This document shows positions 1-7,241 of a stretch of DNA of 12,481 nt, one piece after another; position 1 is the stretch's first letter; each line of letters begins with the position of its first letter. This DNA is from Caldilineae bacterium. GTDB lineage: Bacteria > Chloroflexota > Anaerolineae > J102. The notes below the pieces were generated by a model. It saw only the letters and a program-made list of their open reading frames with translations. It made no database searches and was not told where the DNA came from. The translations under genes were made by a program, and so were the position numbers. The stretch is taken from positions 1 to 12,481 of the forward strand of contig RFJM01000036.1 in NCBI GenBank assembly GCA_003694905.1. Reading direction: 5' to 3'.

Positions 1-861
1 ATGTGGCACTCTACCATCTTCGGGCCGTACTTCGTCATCGGCGCTATCTATTCCGGCATCGCCACCATTCTCATCGCCATGGCCGTCATCCGCAAAGCGT
101 TCCGACTGGAGGCCTACCTCAAGCCGCTACATTTCCGCTACCTGGGGATGCTGCTGATCGCGTTTAACGCCCTTTGGTTCTACTTCACCTTCGCCGAGTA
201 CCTGACGACCGGCTACGGCAGCGTGCCCCATGAATTGCGCGTGCTAAACGCCAAGCTGAGCGGCGAATACCAGGCGGTCTTCTGGGGCATGGTTCTCTCC
301 ATGGCCGTGGCCTTCGTCATTCTGCTCCTGCCCCACCTGCCGGCCCCGCGGCGGGTGCGCCTGCCTGCGTTCCGACCCCGTCTCGCCCTGGCCACCGGCA
401 GCGCTGCCCTGGCGGTCATCCTGGTGATGGTGAGCCAGGCCACACCCGTGTCGGCCCAATTGGGCCTCACACTGGCGTCCGGCGTTTCGCGACCACTTTC
501 GTGGCTGCTGGCTGTGCTGGTAGCGCTTTTCGCCTTCTGCCTGCTGCCGGTCTTCCGGCGTAACATCATCGCCGGCACGGTGATCGCCGCCTTCCTGGTC
601 GACCTGGGCATGTGGCTGGAGCGCTTCACCATTGTCGTGCCCACGGAGACCCGCCCCATGCTGGAGGGCTACGTCATCGGCATCTACCACCCCACGGCCA
701 CGGAGTGGATCCTGACCGCGGCCAGTTTCGCAGGATTCGCCCTGCTCTACGTCATCTTCGTCAAGCTCTTCCCCATCATCTCCATCTGGGAGGTGCAGGA
801 AGCGGAAGAGGTGATCCCGCAGATGGTAGAGAAGGTACGAGGATACCTGCCGGGCACCTGA
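1..861 (+). CDS. NrfD/PsrC-like membrane subunit of a molybdoenzyme complex (5' end missing)
   Basis: This is the C-terminal part of a polytopic membrane protein of the NrfD/PsrC/ActC family, the subunit that exchanges electrons between quinones and a periplasmic iron-sulfur/molybdopterin module. The visible 286 residues hold about seven hydrophobic helices (roughly residues 10-30, 47-68, 92-113, 128-147, 165-184, 189-205, 236-260). Family-like stretches are WHSTIFGPYFVIGAIYSG near the start, LERFTIVVP at 206-214 and the C-terminal FPIISIWEV at 257-265. The ATG at base 1 is very probably internal: WHSTIFGPYF usually sits in the middle of this family and full proteins are about 400 residues or more, so the window edge cuts the gene. 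It is followed by a small membrane protein and a TorD-like chaperone, as expected for a complex iron-sulfur molybdoenzyme operon. The substrate cannot be told from this subunit. Confidence 0.85.
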   Translation: MWHSTIFGPYFVIGAIYSGIATILIAMAVIRKAFRLEAYLKPLHFRYLGMLLIAFNALWFYFTFAEYLTTGYGSVPHELRVLNAKLSGEYQAVFWGMVLSMAVAFVILLLPHLPAPRRVRLPAFRPRLALATGSAALAVILVMVSQATPVSAQLGLTLASGVSRPLSWLLAVLVALFAFCLLPVFRRNIIAGTVIAAFLVDLGMWLERFTIVVPTETRPMLEGYVIGIYHPTATEWILTAASFAGFALLYVIFVKLFPIISIWEVQEAEEVIPQMVEKVRGYLPGT

Positions 862-924
862 GAAGAACGCGGTGTCCGTTGCCCGGTGGGCTTCGGCGCC
901 TCCATATTTCCGCCTGGTTTACTC

Positions 925-930
925 AAGGAG
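925..930 (+). promoter_or_regulatory. ribosome binding site AAGGAG for the small membrane protein
   Basis: AAGGAG lies 7 bases before the ATG at 938. It decides this start over an upstream in-frame GTG at 872, which has no comparable site. Confidence 0.7.
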
Positions 931-937
931 CGAGAGC

Positions 938-1129
938 ATGCTGGCACAGATTTTGACCGAACCCGGCTTTGGCGGCCTGATCGTGATGGTCGTACTGATC
1001 GCCTGCCTGAGCTTCTACGGCTCACTGATCCTGTGGATCGCACGGGCTAGAGAGCAGACGGAGGAGCCCCTCAGACGTGCACGACGACCAAAGGCCCAGC
1101 AGCCCGAGCTTGAAGGCGCACGTTCGTAG
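938..1129 (+). CDS. 63-residue single-pass membrane protein, probable small subunit of the oxidoreductase complex
   Basis: The protein starts MLAQILTEPGFGGLIVMV and has one clear hydrophobic segment at about residues 13-35 (GLIVMVVLIACLSFYGSLILW). A charged, proline- and arginine-containing tail of about 28 residues follows, so the tail is expected to be cytoplasmic by the positive-inside rule. The start is set by the AAGGAG site at 925-930. The gene lies 76 bases after the NrfD-like gene and its 3' end overlaps the next gene by 53 bases, which points to translational coupling. I recognise no family. Its position suggests a small accessory subunit or assembly factor of the membrane complex, but that role is inferred from context only. 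Confidence 0.65.
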   Translation: MLAQILTEPGFGGLIVMVVLIACLSFYGSLILWIARAREQTEEPLRRARRPKAQQPELEGARS

Positions 1130-2120
1130 CCGGATTTACACCGGGCTGGCTCAAGCACTGACGCCATCGGCCGGATCGGGCTTGGTACTCGCATGGACAG
1201 AGATACCGGCGGGGCTGCCTGCCTTTCTGCGCCGACAGGTGGTGCGTCTCAAGCGCCTGGCGGGCAACAACGGCGATCTGGTGCCGGCATACCGGCGTCT
1301 GTTCGTCGGGCCGGCCCGCCCGCGCGTGTATCCCTACGAATCCTGCTACCGGGACACCGAGCGACGGCTGGCAGGGCCATGGGCCGAGCAGGTGGCCGCC
1401 TGGTACGCAACCGAGGGGCTGATTGTGCCGGAACTGCAGCCCGATCACATCGCGGCCGAATTGGCCTTCATGGCCCATTTAACGGCCCTAGAGGCGCAAG
1501 CGGCGTCAGCCGGCAACGAGCGGGCCGCGGGACAATATCGCCGGCGCGAAGCGGCCTTCCTGCGGCAGCACCTTTTGGCCTGGGCACCCGAGTTCTGTCG
1601 CCAGGTGCAGGCCGCGGACGAGCACCCCTTCTATGTGGGGGTGGCCCGCTTGCTGGCCACCTGGCTGGAGTGGGAAGCTGCTCATCTGGGACTGAGCGAC
1701 GCAGCGGCCGCGGTTGCCTACCCGACCCGCGTGGTCGCCCGCCTTTGTACCCTGTGTGGGGTCTGTGCCGAGGCTTGCTCAGTGCAGGCGCTGAAGGTGA
1801 CCTGGGCTGACGGGGAAGCGCGGCTGACCCTGGAGCCGGCGGGCTGTATCGGCTGCCGCTTGTGCGCCCAGGTCTGCCCCTTCAATGCCTTGCGGCTGGG
1901 GGACACGGCAGCAGCGGGCCTGCTGGCCTCTTCCCCACTATTGCCCTGCCCGCAATGTGGCCGGCCCGCCCTGCCCGAGGCCTTCTGGCGGCATATGCAG
2001 CGCCGACTGGATTCCGGTCCGGCAGCCGCGGCGGCCCGGCGTTGCGCGCATTGCAAGGCATCGCTCATTGCTTCTGCGGCCGACGGTTCAGCCCGGTGCA
2101 CCCCTGCCGGACGCGGGTAG
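1077..2120 (+). CDS. TorD-like molybdoenzyme chaperone fused to a 2[4Fe-4S] ferredoxin domain and a zinc-ribbon-like tail
   Basis: Residues about 15-210 resemble the TorD/DmsD/NarJ family, cytoplasmic chaperones that bind the signal peptide of molybdoenzymes and help load the cofactor. Supporting motifs are YPYESCYRD at 85-93, PDHIAAELAFMAHL at 122-135 and the helix with HPFYVGVARLLATWL at 183-197. A bacterial ferredoxin domain follows, with CTLCGVCAEAC (Cys 224, 227, 230, 234) and CIGCRLCAQVCP (Cys 257, 260, 263, 267), enough for two [4Fe-4S] clusters. The last 60 residues hold CPQC (291, 294) and CAHC (323, 326), which could bind zinc. The start is a GTG with GAGGAG 10 bases upstream, overlapping the previous gene. 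Ordinary TorD proteins are about 180-220 residues; this one is 347. The order chaperone, ferredoxin, Cys pairs in one frame is plain in the sequence. A redox role in enzyme maturation is inference. Confidence 0.8.
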   Translation: MHDDQRPSSPSLKAHVRSRIYTGLAQALTPSAGSGLVLAWTEIPAGLPAFLRRQVVRLKRLAGNNGDLVPAYRRLFVGPARPRVYPYESCYRDTERRLAGPWAEQVAAWYATEGLIVPELQPDHIAAELAFMAHLTALEAQAASAGNERAAGQYRRREAAFLRQHLLAWAPEFCRQVQAADEHPFYVGVARLLATWLEWEAAHLGLSDAAAAVAYPTRVVARLCTLCGVCAEACSVQALKVTWADGEARLTLEPAGCIGCRLCAQVCPFNALRLGDTAAAGLLASSPLLPCPQCGRPALPEAFWRHMQRRLDSGPAAAAARRCAHCKASLIASAADGSARCTPAGRG

Positions 2121-2243
2121 ATCGCCTCCGGTACCCCCTTCGGTAGCACACATCGTACCTGGCGGTAAAACCAATCCGTTTCTGCAAGGTGCAATGCGAG
2201 CCTGCCCGGTGCAGGGTCTCTCGTTCGCTCGTGAAGGTCGTCT

Positions 2244-3680
2244 ATGCACAGCGGTTCAGGCGATAGCGTCAGGCTGCGATCGGGCAGCCACATTGCGATC
2301 ATCGGTGGAGGGCCGGCGGGCAGCTTTTTCGCCCTCTACGCTCTACACTATGCCCACCAGGCAGGCCTGGACCTGCATGTAACCATCTTCGAACCGCGCG
2401 ATTTTGCCCAGGCCGGCCCCTGGGGCTGCAACATGTGTGCCGGGCTCATCCCCCTGCGCGTGTTGCGGGAGTTGACTGAGGTGGGGCTGCTCATCCCCGA
2501 ACGGGTTGTACGCCAGCGCATCAGCCACTACACCCTCCACACGGCCGCCGGCCGTATCTGCCTTCCCCAGCCCGATCCAGACGGCGACGTGATCAGCGTC
2601 TATCGCGGGGGAGGACCGCGCTGCGCGTCCCCCTGGCCCCAGCCCATCAGCTTCGACGGCTACCTGATCGGGGCAGCCCGCGATCGAGGCGCGCGGGTTG
2701 TTCCCGAGCGAGTTGTCGCCGTCGGTTTACGGCCACGTCCCTACGTCGAAACCAGACAAGCCGTGTATGCGGCCGATCTGGTCGTGCTGGCTGCCGGCGT
2801 CAATCGCCGTGCCATCGACTTCCATGATCTGTGCTACCAGCCGCCGCCTCGCCAGCAAATGGCCCAGACGGAAATCTGCCTCGGCACCGAGGGAGTGCAG
2901 CGCGCTCTGGGCGAAAGTGTTCACATCTTCCTGCCGCGTGATGGCAGCCTGCGCTTCGGCACCCTGGTTCCCAAAGGCCCCTGTTTCAACGTCTCCCTGT
3001 TGGGCGACAGGCTGCCTCAAGGCACCATCGCCCGTTTCTTGGCGCTGCCCGAGGTGGCAGAGTTGCTGCCGGAGGGTGTGGTCCGTGCCTGTGGCTGCCG
3101 GCCTCGCATTGCCGTGGGCCCTGCGCGCCCCCTCTTTGCCGACCGCTTCGTGGCCGTAGGGGACGCCGGCATCACCCGCCTTTACAAGAACGGCATCGGC
3201 TCGGCGCTGCGCACGGCGCGGCAGGCGGCCTACACCGCCATCTTCCATGGTATTGCCGCGAAAGACTTCGCGGCCGGCTATGGGCCGCTATGCCGCCAGA
3301 TCGCCTGGGACAACCGGGCCGGCCGCTTCCTCTTTGCCTTCACGCGCGTCTTTCAGCACCACCAGTGGCTGACACTACCCCACCTGCGCTCAATAGCCAG
3401 CGAGCAGGCGCTACCGCCCGGAGAGCGCTTCCATAGTCGGTTGCTTTGGGGCATGTTTACGGGCACCTACTCCTATCGGGGGCTGTTGGCTATGGCCTGT
3501 TATCCGAAACTGCACACGTCGCTCCTTCGCCATTTCTTGGACTCTCTGGCCCGCGGTGAGACTTTCCGCCACGCTGGCGCGTCCGTGTCTCTCATAGCGC
3601 CGCGTAGGGGTTCTGGAATCGTACGCGGGCAGATCCACGGTTACCCTCGCGAGCAGCCGCCGAGCGTGGTCGACAAGTAG
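2244..3680 (+). CDS. FAD-dependent oxidoreductase, geranylgeranyl-reductase-like
   Basis: The 478-residue protein opens with a dinucleotide-binding fold: IAIIGGGPAGSFFALYAL at 17-34 (GxGxxG = G21, G23, G26) and a ribose-binding acid in TIFEPRD (E50). A second FAD motif, FVAVGDAGITRLYKNGIGSA, is at 302-321. This two-motif layout is that of the geranylgeranyl reductase / PHBH-type flavoproteins. CNMC at 62-65 may form a redox-active pair. There is no signal peptide or obvious membrane helix, so a cytoplasmic or peripheral enzyme is likely. The ATG at 2244 has GAAGG at 2233-2237. The gene is 123 bases after the chaperone-ferredoxin gene on the same strand and is probably co-transcribed. Its substrate is unknown. 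It could reduce an isoprenoid or quinone side chain, or be an electron-transfer flavoprotein partner of the ferredoxin domain upstream. Confidence 0.75.
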   Translation: MHSGSGDSVRLRSGSHIAIIGGGPAGSFFALYALHYAHQAGLDLHVTIFEPRDFAQAGPWGCNMCAGLIPLRVLRELTEVGLLIPERVVRQRISHYTLHTAAGRICLPQPDPDGDVISVYRGGGPRCASPWPQPISFDGYLIGAARDRGARVVPERVVAVGLRPRPYVETRQAVYAADLVVLAAGVNRRAIDFHDLCYQPPPRQQMAQTEICLGTEGVQRALGESVHIFLPRDGSLRFGTLVPKGPCFNVSLLGDRLPQGTIARFLALPEVAELLPEGVVRACGCRPRIAVGPARPLFADRFVAVGDAGITRLYKNGIGSALRTARQAAYTAIFHGIAAKDFAAGYGPLCRQIAWDNRAGRFLFAFTRVFQHHQWLTLPHLRSIASEQALPPGERFHSRLLWGMFTGTYSYRGLLAMACYPKLHTSLLRHFLDSLARGETFRHAGASVSLIAPRRGSGIVRGQIHGYPREQPPSVVDK

Positions 3681-4097
3681 CTCGCTGTCAATATCACGCC
3701 GGTTTCGGAGGTGTGCAGACGGGGAAACCATTGGGCGTGGGTTGTGGCGCTGGCCACGACAGTGTTTGGTGCCTGGGCCAGCCACCGGAAGGCCGGTGCT
3801 GCCGACAGCAAACAGCTCGCGAAAAGCGCCGCCAACATGAGATCGGTCAGCCGTGGGGATTGCCCATGCGAGGAGCATGAGCCGAGGGTCGGGGCTTTTC
3901 AGTCCGTGTATGGCCCCGCCAACCCGGTGAAGCCGCCCGCGGATGCCGGCCCAGGATCGTTACCCGGGCACCGTTACGGCCACGACGCAACGCCTGAGAG
4001 CCACGAACCCCGGCTCCCGGAGGATTGGCCTTTGGCCGCCGCCCGTGTTACACTTGCATCATGTCAGGCGTCAATTCCTCTCCTAACCGCTTACTCG
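3681..4097 (+). other. 417-base non-coding stretch before purF
   Basis: No convincing gene is seen here. The purF frame stays open upstream to 3711, but that translation does not resemble a PurF N-terminus or any protein I know. The stretch holds several short inverted repeats: CACCGG/CCGGTG at 3783-3798, CATGC/GCATG at 3865-3879, and CGGGGC/GCCCCG at 3890-3895 and 3913-3918. None is followed by a T run. The promoter-like sequence at 4025-4054 is at its right end. I do not recognise a known riboswitch. Confidence 0.5.
4025..4054 (+). promoter_or_regulatory. predicted promoter of purF
   Basis: TTGGCC (4025-4030) is followed after 17 bases by TTACAC (4048-4053). Read as an extended -10, it is TG-T-TACACT with an 18-base spacer. 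The predicted transcript would start near 4061, about 37 bases before the purF ATG. The same layout and the same GTGTTACAC word occur upstream of trpB2 (7023-7052), which strengthens both calls. Confidence 0.45.
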
Positions 4098-5594
4098 ATG
4101 GTCGCGATCGAATCGGCAGGCTTCGCTAGGGATCGATTCGAGGAAGCCTGCGGAGTCGCAGGCGTTTACGCACCGGACGCCGACGTCGCTCGAGTTCTCT
4201 TCTTTGCCCTCTATGCCCTGAACCACCGGGGCCAGGAGAGCGCCGGGCTTGCCACCTGCGACGGGCAGCACATCTACGAGCACAAGGGCATGGGGCTGGT
4301 ATCGCAGGTATTCTCCGAGCAGACTCTGGCGCCGTTGCGCGGGCATATGGGTATTGGACACACCCGCTACTCCACCACCGGTGGCAGCATCCTGCGTAAT
4401 GCGCAGCCCTACGTCATCGACACTCTACACGGTCCACTGGCAGTGGCTCACAACGGCAATCTCACCAACGGCTTGCAGTTGCGGCGCGAGCTTCTGCAAC
4501 GGGGCGTGGGGCTGATCTCCACCACCGACAGCGAGGTGATCACCCAGATGCTGGCCACACCCAGCGTGGGAGGCGATAGTCCTCTGGCACGCTGGCTGCC
4601 CAGTGGCCGCTGGGAGGATCGCATTGCCACGTTCATGGAGAAAGCCGAGGGAGCCTACTGCCTGGCCATTCTCACCCGCGAGGCCCTTTTCGCGGTCCGA
4701 GACCCCTGGGGCCTGCGTCCCCTCTGTCTGGGCGAACTGGACTGGCAGGGCAGCAAGGGCTATGTTTTTGCCAGCGAGTCCTGCGCGCTGGGCACCATCG
4801 GTGCCCGCTTCGTGCGCGAGGTCGAGCCGGGTGAGATCGTACGCATCGACGCCGGTGGTTTCCACAGCACCCAGGGTCGAAGGCCCGAACGCCGCGCCTT
4901 CTGCATCTTCGAGTACGTCTACTTTGCACGACCCGACTCTGTTTTCGAGGGTCAGACCGTCCACCATGTGCGGCAGGCCCTGGGCCGACAACTGGCCATC
5001 GAAGCGCCCGTAGAGGCCGATCTGGTGGTGGGTGTACCCGATTCTTCCACACCTGCTGCCATTGGCTACGCAGCCCAGTCCGGCATTCCCTTTAGCGAGG
5101 GATTCACCAAGAATCGCTACATCGGCCGCACCTTCATCCAACCGGGGGACCACCTGCGCAAGATGGGGGTACGCCTGAAGTACAATCCTCTGGAGGGCAA
5201 CCTGGCCGGCAAGCGGGTGGTCATGGTGGATGACAGCATAGTGCGCGGCAACACCGCGGGGCCGCTCGTCAATCTGCTGCGTGAAGGTGGCGCGCGCGAA
5301 GTCCACGTACGCATCTCCAGCCCGCCGGTTCGCTGGCCCTGTTTCATGGGCATCGATATGCCCACCCGTTCCGAACTCATCGGCGCCCACCATTCGGTCG
5401 AGGAAATCCGCCGTGTCATTGGCGCCGACAGCCTGGCTTATCTCAGCCTGGAGGGTTTATTGCAAGCCGTACAAGGTGATCTCTCGCGTTCTAATGGGCA
5501 CTGTCACGCCTGTTTCAGCGGATGCTATCCCCTGGCCTTGCACGAATTCGCGGTGGAATTGGAGGAGGCAGCCCCTGTCCCGCCTTCTTCGTGA
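4098..5594 (+). CDS. purF: amidophosphoribosyltransferase (PurF, Fe-S type)
   Basis: PurF makes 5-phosphoribosylamine from PRPP and glutamine, the first committed step of purine synthesis. From the ATG at 4098 it is 498 residues. A 17-residue propeptide precedes the expected nucleophile C18 in EEACGVAGVYAP. Glutaminase motifs are NHRGQESAG (42-50), GHTRYST (87-93) and AHNGN (117-121). The phosphoribosyltransferase PRPP loop is VVMVDDSIVRGNT at 374-386. Cysteines at 269 (AFCIFEY), 415 (PCFMGID), 469 and 472 (CHAC) match the four [4Fe-4S] ligands of the Bacillus-type enzyme, whose cluster makes it oxygen-sensitive. The frame is open 129 codons further upstream, but the extra sequence is unlike PurF, so this start was chosen even though no clear ribosome binding site precedes it. 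purD follows after 37 bases. Confidence 0.95.
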   Translation: MVAIESAGFARDRFEEACGVAGVYAPDADVARVLFFALYALNHRGQESAGLATCDGQHIYEHKGMGLVSQVFSEQTLAPLRGHMGIGHTRYSTTGGSILRNAQPYVIDTLHGPLAVAHNGNLTNGLQLRRELLQRGVGLISTTDSEVITQMLATPSVGGDSPLARWLPSGRWEDRIATFMEKAEGAYCLAILTREALFAVRDPWGLRPLCLGELDWQGSKGYVFASESCALGTIGARFVREVEPGEIVRIDAGGFHSTQGRRPERRAFCIFEYVYFARPDSVFEGQTVHHVRQALGRQLAIEAPVEADLVVGVPDSSTPAAIGYAAQSGIPFSEGFTKNRYIGRTFIQPGDHLRKMGVRLKYNPLEGNLAGKRVVMVDDSIVRGNTAGPLVNLLREGGAREVHVRISSPPVRWPCFMGIDMPTRSELIGAHHSVEEIRRVIGADSLAYLSLEGLLQAVQGDLSRSNGHCHACFSGCYPLALHEFAVELEEAAPVPPSS

Positions 5595-5631
5595 TGGCCG
5601 GCGACCTACGGTTTGGTCTCAGGAAACGCGT

Positions 5632-6939
5632 ATGAAAACTCTACTGGTCATCGGTTCCGGCGCGCGGGAGCACGCGCTGGCCTGGAAACTGGCCCAATCG
5701 CCGGAGGTTGCGCGGATCTACGTGGCACCCGGCAACGGCGGCACAGCCCAGGAGTCCAAGTGCACCAACGTCGAACTGGCAGCCACCGACATCCCGGCTC
5801 TCGTGGCCTTTGCTCGCCGCGAGCAGGTGGATCTTGCTGTTATCGGACCCGAGGCACCATTAGTGGCCGGAATTGTGGACGCCTTGCTCGAAATCGGCAT
5901 TCCCGCTTTCGGCCCTTCCGGCGCGGCTGCGCGGCTCGAAGGCTCCAAGGCCTTCGCGCGCCGGTTCATGAGCCGGCACGGCATCCCTACACCCCGCTAT
6001 CGCATCTTCGACGATTATGCCTCTGCCCGCGCCTACCTGCAGGCTGTGCCCTATCCCGTGGTCATCAAGGCGGATGGTTTGGCCGCGGGTAAGGGGGTCA
6101 TCGTGCCCGACACGCTCGAAGAGGCCGAGGCGGGCCTGCACAAGATCATGGTCGAGGGTGCCTTTGGCGAGGCGGGGAGCAGAGTCGTGGTGGAGGAGCG
6201 GCTGTTCGGCCGGGAGGTCTCGGTTCTGGCTTTCAGCGACGGCGAAAGTTGGGCGTTGATGCCCCTGGCAGAAGACCACAAACCCGTGTACGATGGCGAT
6301 CGGGGTCCCAATACCGGCGGCATGGGGGCTTATGCCCCTGCGCCCCTGCTGAGTTCCGAACAACTGGCGGCGGTCGAGCGTGAGATCCTGGTTCCCACCA
6401 TCGCGGCCATGCGCGACGAGGGCACCCCCTATCGCGGCGTCCTGTACGCGGGCCTGATGATCACCGCAGCCGGTCCCCAAGTCCTGGAGTTCAATTGTCG
6501 TTTTGGCGACCCCGAGACCGAAGTGATCCTGCCGCTGCTGGAAAGTGATCTGCTCGCCATCATGCAGGACTGCGTGGGAGGGAGGCTGCAGCCCGGGCAG
6601 ATACGCTGGTCGCGAGGGGCAGCCGCCTGTGTCATCGCCGCCTCTGGTGGGTATCCGGTCGCGTATGAGAAAGGCCTGCCCATTCGCGGGGTGGATGAGG
6701 CTGCCGCGCTGCCGGGGGTGCATATCTTCCATGCGGGCACCGCGCGCAATGAGCACGGCACGCTGCTCACGGCAGGCGGCCGCGTGTTGGCGGTCACGGC
6801 CACAGGGAGTGACAGGCAGGAGGCTCTGAGCCGAGCCTACGAGGCGATCGCCCGCATTTCCTTTGCGGGCATGCACTATCGCCGTGACATCGGCCGACGG
6901 TCTGGCCCGCTACCGGTTGCGCGGGAGGAGGAGGGCTGA
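5632..6939 (+). CDS. purD: phosphoribosylamine-glycine ligase (GAR synthetase, PurD)
   Basis: PurD joins glycine to phosphoribosylamine using ATP, the second step of purine synthesis, and takes the unstable product of PurF. The 435 residues match the family length of about 420-430. The N-domain begins MKTLLVIGSGAREHALAW. The ATP-grasp domain shows VIKADGLAAGKGV (144-156), VVEERLFGREVS (187-198), GPNTGGMGAYAP (225-236), and EFNCRFGDPETE (286-297) with the metal- and ATP-contacting acids. The start at 5632 is preceded by AGGAAA at 5621-5626. It begins 37 bases after purF and is almost certainly in the same transcript. A short basic and acidic tail (about 420-435) carries no recognised motif. 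Confidence 0.96.
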   Translation: MKTLLVIGSGAREHALAWKLAQSPEVARIYVAPGNGGTAQESKCTNVELAATDIPALVAFARREQVDLAVIGPEAPLVAGIVDALLEIGIPAFGPSGAAARLEGSKAFARRFMSRHGIPTPRYRIFDDYASARAYLQAVPYPVVIKADGLAAGKGVIVPDTLEEAEAGLHKIMVEGAFGEAGSRVVVEERLFGREVSVLAFSDGESWALMPLAEDHKPVYDGDRGPNTGGMGAYAPAPLLSSEQLAAVEREILVPTIAAMRDEGTPYRGVLYAGLMITAAGPQVLEFNCRFGDPETEVILPLLESDLLAIMQDCVGGRLQPGQIRWSRGAAACVIAASGGYPVAYEKGLPIRGVDEAAALPGVHIFHAGTARNEHGTLLTAGGRVLAVTATGSDRQEALSRAYEAIARISFAGMHYRRDIGRRSGPLPVAREEEG

Positions 6940-6957
6940 GTGCGTTGGCGTCGCGTG

Positions 6958-6979
6958 CTCTCCGCTGTCGCGCGGAGGG
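6958..6979 (+). terminator. hairpin after purD, possible terminator
   Basis: An 8-bp stem (6958-6965 with 6972-6979, including one G-T pair) with loop TGTCGC begins 18 bases after the purD stop. There is no T run after it, so it may be Rho-assisted, a 3' stabiliser, or chance in GC-rich DNA. Confidence 0.3.
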
Positions 6980-7022
6980 GCACCGTAGAGCCTGCTTGGA
7001 TGACGCGCTCTGCCGCCTGATG

Positions 7023-7052
7023 TTGACGAATGAGGGCTATCTGTGTTACACC
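7023..7052 (+). promoter_or_regulatory. predicted promoter of trpB2
   Basis: TTGACG (7023-7028) is followed after 17 bases by TTACAC (7046-7051), inside GTGTTACACCTGCAC. The purF promoter region has GTGTTACACTTGCAT at the same spacing from a TTGGCC. The predicted transcript start near 7059 leaves a long 5' leader. A second weak -10 (TTATAG, 7196-7201) lies closer to the gene but has no good -35. Confidence 0.45.
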
Positions 7053-7228
7053 TGCACGCGGTCTTTCTGCCGGGTATTTCAGGCCGGCCGCCGCTGAAGT
7101 AGATGTTCGCGGCGAGCAGTGCTCCTTCCACCCGCGCGAGAGTTCCATCAGGTTTCAGGCGGGCAATGCAGCTCTGTCGAAACACACGAGCTTACTTATA
7201 GTTTTCCATCTGTCATTCTTCAGCTCTT

Positions 7229-7234
7229 AAGGAG
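7229..7234 (+). promoter_or_regulatory. ribosome binding site AAGGAG for trpB2
   Basis: AAGGAG lies 7 bases before the ATG at 7242. It decides this start over an in-frame ATG at 7119, whose added 41 residues have no resemblance to the family. Confidence 0.75.
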
Positions 7235-7241
7235 AAACAGC

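Larger units (their letters stand above)
6940..7241 (+). other. 302-base gap and leader between purD and trpB2
   Basis: No gene is seen here. The stretch contains the hairpin at 6958-6979, the promoter-like sequence at 7023-7052, and a leader of roughly 180 bases before trpB2. The leader becomes AT-richer from about 7175. A 5-bp inverted repeat TTCAG/CTGAA (7078-7082 and 7094-7098) surrounds a GC-rich core. I looked for a T-box or a tryptophan-rich leader peptide and found neither. Confidence 0.45.

Noticed and set aside
3776..3930. Possible cobalamin or other riboswitch before purF
   Set aside because: There are short hairpins and a CGGGGC/GCCCCG pair, but no B12-box or other conserved riboswitch core could be aligned, and the predicted promoter lies downstream of them.
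3711..4097. Open frame extending purF by 129 residues
   Set aside because: The translation has no PurF-like sequence, lies across the predicted promoter, and would place the nucleophile cysteine far from the N-terminus, where the family needs a short cleavable propeptide.
4425..6876. Long antisense frames over purF and purD (322 and 338 codons on the - strand)
   Set aside because: These are open because of GC-rich third positions in the real genes. They have no ribosome binding sites and no recognisable motifs, while the + strand proteins are unmistakable.
7053..7241. T-box or tryptophan leader peptide before trpB2
   Set aside because: No T-box consensus, no run of TGG codons in a short frame, and no terminator hairpin with a T run were found.
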